Positions 23,598 through 28,305 of a stretch of 28,305 nucleotides of DNA are shown here, piece after piece. The stretch's first letter is position 1. Every line of letters begins with the position of its first letter. Made by a program: the position numbers and the translations under genes. This stretch comes from Ruminococcus sp. UBA7158 (GTDB lineage Bacteria > Bacillota > Clostridia > Oscillospirales > Ruminococcaceae). The notes beneath the pieces are model-generated. The model was given only the letters and a program-made list of their open reading frames with translations. It made no database searches and was not told where the DNA came from. The DNA is taken from positions 1 to 28,305 of the forward strand of contig DKWG01000026.1 in NCBI GenBank assembly GCA_002491605.1, given 5' to 3'.

Positions 23598-25016
23598 TTA
23601 ACCGATTGAGCAGTCGTCAACATAAAACTCTCTGACTGCATTATCATCATCCTGAGCCTTAGGCTTTTCAAGACGTGATGCAAAGAACTTGGTTGCAACC
23701 TGTGGGAACAGAGCATAGCTCAAAACGTCCTCTTCGCTTCCGTTGAAGCCGGGGATGTTCTTAACTTCCTCACGGTACTTTTCAAGCTCCGGCTCCAAAA
23801 GGTCGGCAGGACGGCAGGTGATAAGCTCTGTGTCGCCCAAAGCCTTGCGCCTTACTTCCTCGTTTACCTTGCCGGGAAGTCTGCCGTATTCGCCTCTTAA
23901 AAGACCCTTGGACTCCTTGGTGAATACCTTATAGCGTTCGCCTGAGAGAACGTTTAAAACGGCCTGTGAGCCGACGATCTGGCTGGTAGGAGTTACAAGC
24001 GGTGGATATCCGAAGTCCTCTCTTACTCTCGGAACTTCTGCCAATACCTCGTAATACTTATCCTCGGCGTTAGCCTGCTTAAGCTGTGAGATGAGGTTTG
24101 AAAGCATTCCGCCCGGAACCTGATACATAAGTGTCTTTGTGTCGACGCTGAGTACCTTGGGATCCAAGATTCCGTCTGCCTTGAGCTTGTTGGCAACGTT
24201 TCTGAAGTGAGCGGCAACCTCTGCAAGGTCTTCAAGATTTAATCCGGTGTCACGTTCAGTTCCTGCAAGTGTAGCAACTAAGGACTCGGTTGCCGGCTGA
24301 GATGTTCCGTTTGCCAAGGGGGAAAGCGCTGTATCTACGATATCAACTCCGGCACCGCAAGCCATCAGGTATACCATGTCGCCGGTTCCGGTTGTGTTGT
24401 GTGTGTGGAGATGAATCGGAATCTTGACGTTTGCCTTGAGCTTTTTTACTAAGGACGCAGCGTCAAACGGCAAAAGAAGGTTTGCCATGTCCTTGATGCA
24501 GATTGTGTCTGCGCCCATTTCCTCAAGCTCCTTAGCGAGCTTAACGAAGTATTCCTCGTTGTGTACAGGGCTGGTTGTGTAGCTTATTGCTGCTTCGCAG
24601 ATTCCGCCGTATTTTTTAGTTGCGGTTATCGCAGCCTTTAAGTTTCTGGTGTCGTTTAAGGCGTCAAAGATTCTTATAACGTCTATTCCGTTTTCAATCG
24701 ACTTCTTGACGAAGGCGTCGACCACGTCGTCGGCGTAGTGCTTGTAGCCCAAGATGTTCTGACCTCTGAAGAGCATCTGAAGCTTTGTGTTGGGCATAGC
24801 CTTCTTGAGCTTGCGAAGTCTTTCCCAGGGGTCTTCGTTTAAGAATCTCATGCAGCTGTCAAAGGTAGCGCCGCCCCAGCATTCCAGTGACCAGTAGCCG
24901 ATTTTATCGAGCTTTTCACAAGCGGGGAGCATATCCTCAGTTCTCATTCTGGTTGCAGCCTGAGACTGGTGAGCGTCACGAAGGATTGTATCTGTAATCT
25001 TTAATGGTGTTGACAT
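23598..25016 (-). CDS. oadA: oxaloacetate decarboxylase, alpha (carboxyltransferase) subunit
   Basis: Carboxyltransferase TIM barrel that moves CO2 from oxaloacetate to biotin on the carrier subunit. 472 residues. ITDTILRDAHQSQAATRMRT opens the barrel, the carboxylated Lys is in TICIKDMANLL, and the metal ligands are in HLHTHNTTG. The PYC_OADA-type C-terminal domain follows. The usual biotinyl domain at the C-terminus is absent; a separate carrier gene in the same operon supplies it. The same fold is also called pyruvate carboxylase subunit B, but the adjacent Na+-pump subunits favour the decarboxylase. AAAGGAGA precedes the ATG. It is the last gene of the operon. Confidence 0.93.
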   Translation of the reverse strand: MSTPLKITDTILRDAHQSQAATRMRTEDMLPACEKLDKIGYWSLECWGGATFDSCMRFLNEDPWERLRKLKKAMPNTKLQMLFRGQNILGYKHYADDVVDAFVKKSIENGIDVIRIFDALNDTRNLKAAITATKKYGGICEAAISYTTSPVHNEEYFVKLAKELEEMGADTICIKDMANLLLPFDAASLVKKLKANVKIPIHLHTHNTTGTGDMVYLMACGAGVDIVDTALSPLANGTSQPATESLVATLAGTERDTGLNLEDLAEVAAHFRNVANKLKADGILDPKVLSVDTKTLMYQVPGGMLSNLISQLKQANAEDKYYEVLAEVPRVREDFGYPPLVTPTSQIVGSQAVLNVLSGERYKVFTKESKGLLRGEYGRLPGKVNEEVRRKALGDTELITCRPADLLEPELEKYREEVKNIPGFNGSEEDVLSYALFPQVATKFFASRLEKPKAQDDDNAVREFYVDDCSIG

Positions 25017-25040
25017 AACTTATATTTCTCCTTTCACCTA

Positions 25041-26288
25041 TTAACCCAAAAGCGAAATGAGTACGCCGGCAGCTATAGCAGAGCCGATAACGCCTGCAAC
25101 GTTCGGTCCCATGGCGTGCATAAGGAGGAAGTTCGACGGGTTTTCCTTCTGTCCTACAACCTGAGAAACTCTTGCTGCCATAGGAACTGCGGAAACGCCT
25201 GCAGAGCCGATAAGCGGATTGACCTTGTTCTTTGAGAATACGTTCATGAGCTTGGCAATCAATACGCCGCCAGCTGTGCCGAAGCCGAAGGCAACAACAC
25301 CCATAACGATTATCATCAAGGTCTTAGGTGCTAAGAAGGTTGAAGCTGTTGCAGTTGCACCAACTGAAATTCCCAAGAATATGGTGACAATGTTCATAAG
25401 CTCGTTCTGAGCGGTCTTGTTCAAACGCTCAACAACTCCTGTCTCCTTGAAGAGGTTACCGAGCATCAATGCGCCGATAAGGGGAGCGGCTGAGGGAACT
25501 AAGAGAGAAACAAATATTGTTACAACTATCGGGAAGACAATCTTTTCTGTCTTTGAAACAGGGCGAAGCTCCTTCATAACAATCTGACGTTCTTTTTTAG
25601 TTGTAAGAGCCTTCATAATCGGAGGCTGGATAACAGGAACCAAAGCCATATATGAATATGCAGCGACTGCTATCGGACCTAAGAGGTGGGGAGCTAAGAG
25701 GGAAGTAGTGTAAATAGCGGTAGGTCCGTCAGCTCCGCCGATGATACCGATTGAGCCGGCTTCATTAGGCAAGAAGCCCATAAGTGAAGCTGCGACGTAT
25801 GTCATAAAGATTCCGAGCTGAGCAGCAGCACCCAAAATCAAGCTCTTGGGATTTGCAATCAGCGGGCCGAAATCTGTCATTGCGCCTACGCCTATAAAGA
25901 TAAGGCAGGGGTAAACGCCGAGCTTAACGCCCAAATACAAAACGTCCAAAAGTCCGACGCTGATTGTTTCGCCGACATGTAATGTCTGGGCTAATGCGGA
26001 TGAGTTAACCATAAGCTCATCAATTAACTCCTGAGTTATGGGTGCCCCTCCAAAGAGATCCCAGTGAACATGACCTCCTGCGAATAAAACCTCATGGAAC
26101 ATTCCCGAACCGGGAAGGTTGGTTAAAAGCATACCGAAGGCTATCGGCAGCAAGAGCATGGGTTCAAACTTTTTGACTATTGCAAGGTACATAAGTACGC
26201 AGGAAATTAAAATCATAACAAGCACACGCCAATCTGAGGCGATAAGCGCAAAGCCTGTTGTTTTAAGAAAATCAAGTATTGCGTCCAT
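25041..26288 (-). CDS. oadB: sodium ion-translocating decarboxylase, beta subunit
   Basis: Integral membrane subunit that decarboxylates carboxybiotin and pumps Na+ outward. 415 residues with about ten hydrophobic segments. The key Asp-bearing loop is GIIGGADGPTAIYTTSLLAP. Other conserved pieces are LIFIGVGAMTDFGPLIANP, GNLFKETGVVERL and HAMGPNVAGVIGSAIAAG. It sits between the biotin carrier and oadA on the same strand, 24 bp before oadA. A polar insert (about 65-110) lies after the first helices. Confidence 0.95.
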   Translation of the reverse strand: MDAILDFLKTTGFALIASDWRVLVMILISCVLMYLAIVKKFEPMLLLPIAFGMLLTNLPGSGMFHEVLFAGGHVHWDLFGGAPITQELIDELMVNSSALAQTLHVGETISVGLLDVLYLGVKLGVYPCLIFIGVGAMTDFGPLIANPKSLILGAAAQLGIFMTYVAASLMGFLPNEAGSIGIIGGADGPTAIYTTSLLAPHLLGPIAVAAYSYMALVPVIQPPIMKALTTKKERQIVMKELRPVSKTEKIVFPIVVTIFVSLLVPSAAPLIGALMLGNLFKETGVVERLNKTAQNELMNIVTIFLGISVGATATASTFLAPKTLMIIVMGVVAFGFGTAGGVLIAKLMNVFSKNKVNPLIGSAGVSAVPMAARVSQVVGQKENPSNFLLMHAMGPNVAGVIGSAIAAGVLISLLG

Positions 26289-26395
26289 ATTAACCGTTTT
26301 TCCTTTCTTGTGATATTTAAAACGTTAAGTGCTGATTTTTTATAAGGGTTTCACCGCGTTAATTAACCGCAGAGCGATAAGCCTTATCGGAAAAA

Positions 26396-26743
26396 TCATT
26401 CAATTACGCACAAAACGTCGCCGGTCTTAACAGAAGAGCTCTTAGAAACGTTTACAGATGCAATCTTACCTGACTTAGGAGCCATGATTTCATTTTCCAT
26501 CTTCATAGCTTCCAAAATCATAAGAACATCGCCTTCCTTGACTGTTGCGCCTGCTGAGACGTTTACAGAAAGAATAGTTCCGGGCATAGGAGCGTTGACG
26601 GTTGTTGCGCCTGCTGATACAGGTGCTGACGGAGCGGAAGCAGCGGGTGCAGCTGCACTTGCCTTCTTTGCCTCGTCTGCGGTGATTTCTTCAATTGCGA
26701 TTTCGTAAGCGTTGCCGTTTACATTTACACGATAGTGTCTCAT
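26396..26743 (-). CDS. biotin/lipoyl carrier subunit of the decarboxylase
   Basis: 115-residue biotin carrier. A short N-terminal beta region (MRHYRVNVNGNAYEIAIEEI), an Ala/Pro/Ser-rich flexible linker (about 29-45), and a biotinyl domain whose EAMKM motif carries the acceptor Lys81, 35 residues from the C-terminus, as usual. It shuttles CO2 from OadA to OadB. The start is the ATG at 26743 because GGAAAGG is about 8 nt upstream; the reading frame is open further, to 26827, without a good site. Splitting the carrier from the alpha subunit is known in glutaconyl- and methylmalonyl-CoA decarboxylases and in some OAD systems. Confidence 0.93.
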   Translation of the reverse strand: MRHYRVNVNGNAYEIAIEEITADEAKKASAAAPAASAPSAPVSAGATTVNAPMPGTILSVNVSAGATVKEGDVLMILEAMKMENEIMAPKSGKIASVNVSKSSSVKTGDVLCVIE

Positions 26744-26869
26744 AAATAATACCTTTCCTTTCATAATAGGCTTTGAAACTGCTGCTTTGCCCGATCGTAA
26801 TAAGAACCGAATGCAGGCTTTTGCCATTTGTTCCCGGCAAAATTTCAGCAGTTAGTTTTGAGCTGCCGA

Positions 26870-27172
26870 TTAAAGCTTTTTAATTGATTTGATTCTGATT
26901 GCGGAAACATCCTTGCCGAGTTCTTCAGCGAGCGCAGCGGAAACGGCTGCTATAAACTCCTGTCTGTTTTCAATTACAGCAGGAGCAGACGCAGATGAAG
27001 CGGCTTGCACCGACTTTTCCTGCGGCTGAGGCTTGTTCTTTTCAAAGACCCTGATTATTGCACCGAGCAGATAGCATATGGCAATAATGCAAATAAGTCC
27101 GACAAAGACCATGCCTACGCCTAAGCATACGACCAATCCGATTGACGGGGTCTCGGTTAACATAAGTGACAT
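26870..27172 (-). CDS. oadG: sodium pump decarboxylase, gamma subunit
   Basis: Small membrane subunit that assembles the alpha, beta and carrier parts. 100 residues: one transmembrane helix (about 10-38, IGLVVCLGVGMVFVGLICII), a Pro/Ala/Ser-rich linker, and a C-terminal soluble part (NRQEFIAAVSAALAEELG) ending IRIKSIKKL. GAAAGGAGGG lies directly upstream of the ATG. It is the first gene of the operon, about 40 nt after the promoter. Confidence 0.9.
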   Translation of the reverse strand: MSLMLTETPSIGLVVCLGVGMVFVGLICIIAICYLLGAIIRVFEKNKPQPQEKSVQAASSASAPAVIENRQEFIAAVSAALAEELGKDVSAIRIKSIKKL

Positions 27173-27209
27173 TTTCGTTCCCTCCTTTCAATTAGCCCAA
27201 ATCAAAATT

Positions 27210-27238
27210 ATCATAGCACACTTATATTAATTTTGCAA
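27210..27238 (-). promoter_or_regulatory. sigma-A promoter for the oad operon
   Basis: On the minus strand TTGCAA (complement 27233-27238), a 17-bp spacer and TATGAT (complement 27210-27215), with TGC just before the -10. Confidence 0.75.
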
Positions 27239-27328
27239 GCAATTTGTGGGCATAAATTGAGGTTTTTTCTCTGCGTTGTAAATAGATCTGACCCATTTTA
27301 AATAAAAAAGTTCAAGTTATAGTATAAT

Positions 27329-27385
27329 GATTTTTGAAAGCCTTTGAAGTGGAGCGTAGCGGAACGGAAAAGGCTTTCAAAAATC
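27329..27385. repeat. 17-bp inverted repeat next to the transposase stop
   Basis: GATTTTTGAAAGCCTTT (27329-27345) pairs perfectly with 27369-27385 across a 23-nt loop. It begins 6 bp beyond the transposase stop. It may be the element's transcription terminator or an internal end structure of the insertion sequence. Confidence 0.7.
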
Positions 27386-27390
27386 GGCGA

Positions 27391-28239
27391 TCACACTGCC
27401 AGCTTCTCTTTTAAAAGCTGAACAGGACTTTTTCTCCCTAATGTCCGCATAGTTTTATTGTTGCTCCAAATAAGGTGCTTTGCAAGCTTATTATTTAATT
27501 CATCTACGCTTCTGAATGTTTCCCAGTCGTAGAAATATCTTTGATCGTTTCTGTGACTTCTTTCTACCTTTCCGTTATGCCACGGCGTTCTGGGCGGAAT
27601 AAGTTTGTGTTCTATTCCGAGTTTCCTTAACGCTTTATCAAACGGACTTATTTTATTGTCACTAATAAACTTATATGTGAATTCTGTTCCGTTATCTGTT
27701 TGTATTGTTTTTATTTTGAACGGAAATGCTTTTAACACCATGGACAGAAATCTCACCGAGTTTTCCGGAGTATGTTCTTCAAAGCCGTATACAAACCTCA
27801 TTCGTGTGCTTTCATCTATTGCTGTCCATTGATATAGATGTTTTCCATCCTTTAATGCTGCTCCTCTCAGACAGTTATACGGCACTTCTTTTACATCTAT
27901 TTGTACTTTCTCTCCAGGTTTAAGCAATTCAGGATATCTCCTGTGTTCTCGGCTTTTCCTATTCTGCTTTTTCTGTTCTTTTAACCCCAATCTTTTTGCT
28001 GCATATACCATACCGGAAAAACTTCTTGCATATCCTTTGCGAAGCAGATCATCATACACACCATCCCAGCCGTAACGAGCATAACACTTTTTAAACGAGT
28101 TCTTGATTTGCTTTTCTTCTTTTGGCGTATGCCTTTTCGGATGGCTGTGCGGTCGGTGTGATTTAGCTAACATTGATTGCCATGTTCCGTTGTATCTCTT
28201 GCACCATCGTTTTATGCTTGACAGGCTTACTCCGTACAT
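27391..28239 (-). CDS. IS481-like DDE transposase, N-terminal part disrupted or cut by the window edge
   Basis: 282 residues of an rve-type integrase core. Helix-turn-helix remnant MYGVSLSSIKRWCKRYNGTW at the start, then the catalytic acids: Asp in VQIDVKEV, Asp in IQTDNGTEF, and Glu in WHNGKVERSHR. The usual C-terminal WSNNKTMRTLGRKSPVQLL is present. Homology continues upstream of this ATG (LKDIVKYAERNGKSKASR in frame) until a TGA at complement 28294-28296, and the preceding residues (SLTK) are in another frame. The ATG at 28239 would leave the first HTH helix out. So the gene is probably either frameshifted or starts in an unusual way. The family call is from pattern recognition; other end and repeats lie outside. 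Confidence 0.85.
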   Translation of the reverse strand: MYGVSLSSIKRWCKRYNGTWQSMLAKSHRPHSHPKRHTPKEEKQIKNSFKKCYARYGWDGVYDDLLRKGYARSFSGMVYAAKRLGLKEQKKQNRKSREHRRYPELLKPGEKVQIDVKEVPYNCLRGAALKDGKHLYQWTAIDESTRMRFVYGFEEHTPENSVRFLSMVLKAFPFKIKTIQTDNGTEFTYKFISDNKISPFDKALRKLGIEHKLIPPRTPWHNGKVERSHRNDQRYFYDWETFRSVDELNNKLAKHLIWSNNKTMRTLGRKSPVQLLKEKLAV

Positions 28240-28305
28240 TCTGCTTGCTTTGCTCTTTCCGTTTCTCTCCGCATATTTTACTATGTCCTTTAGTCAATGA
28301 TGTGA

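Larger units (their letters stand above)
27290..28305 (-). mobile_element. insertion sequence of IS481 type, left part only
   Basis: Defined by the transposase, the inverted repeat beside its stop, and an AT-rich flank. One end probably lies between the oad promoter (27238) and the inverted repeat (27329); the exact base cannot be fixed, because the matching terminal repeat is beyond the window. The start given is an estimate. Confidence 0.5.

Noticed and set aside
26744..26827. N-terminal extension of the biotin carrier to 26827
   Set aside because: The extra 28 residues look like untranslated leader, while the ATG at 26743 has a good ribosome site and gives the family N-terminus.
1..28305. 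tRNA, rRNA and prophage genes
   Set aside because: No cloverleaf, rRNA core motif or phage structural gene was recognised on either strand; this was by eye and short RNAs could be missed.

Overview
The window looks like a chromosomal segment of a low-to-mid GC Gram-positive anaerobe of the Clostridia, most likely a gut Oscillospirales/Ruminococcaceae-type bacterium. The grounds are strong AGGAGG-type ribosome sites, sigma-A promoters with extended -10 (TGn) elements, several TTG starts, a group II ECF transporter module followed by truA, a ClpE-type ATPase with an N-terminal zinc finger, and a Na+-pumping oxaloacetate decarboxylase operon. The genus is inference; there is no rRNA or tRNA gene to fix it.

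Layout. 1-1.4 kb: secG with its own promoter and terminator, then a 32-residue membrane microprotein placed directly before ung. 1.4-2.6 kb (minus): a Nudix hydrolase and a GNAT acetyltransferase, divergent from a maltose O-acetyltransferase-like gene (2.7-3.3 kb). 3.5-7.3 kb: a strong promoter, then ruvC-ruvA-ruvB (Holliday junction resolution) and a phosphoglucosamine-mutase homologue whose catalytic serine and one metal-binding aspartate are replaced. 7.35-13.7 kb: an RlmI-like methyltransferase, ecfA1-ecfA2-ecfT-truA, a DUF5711-like membrane-anchored propeller protein and a CvpA family protein. 13.8-16.1 kb: a ClpE-like ATPase and its terminator.

16.1-23.5 kb is more accessory. It holds a 467-bp intergenic stretch with a cluster of nested palindromes; an XRE-VOC-zinc-ribbon fusion protein; a cytoplasmic GH43 glycosidase with a sugar isomerase/epimerase-family gene; and a tightly coupled cassette of ECF-like sigma factor, unrecognised polytopic membrane protein, ABC ATPase and ABC permease, followed by a Vat/CatB-type acetyltransferase. 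I read the cassette as a possible envelope- or antibiotic-response unit.

23.6-27.2 kb (minus) is an oxaloacetate decarboxylase operon in the order gamma, biotin carrier, beta, alpha, driven by a clear promoter. It couples oxaloacetate decarboxylation to Na+ export. The window ends in an IS481-like transposase (minus) whose N-terminal coding region appears frameshifted at the window edge.

The best candidates for something new are the active-site-degenerate GlmM homologue next to ruvB, the sigma/membrane/ABC/acetyltransferase cassette, the three-domain XRE-VOC-zinc-ribbon protein, and the palindrome cluster before it.
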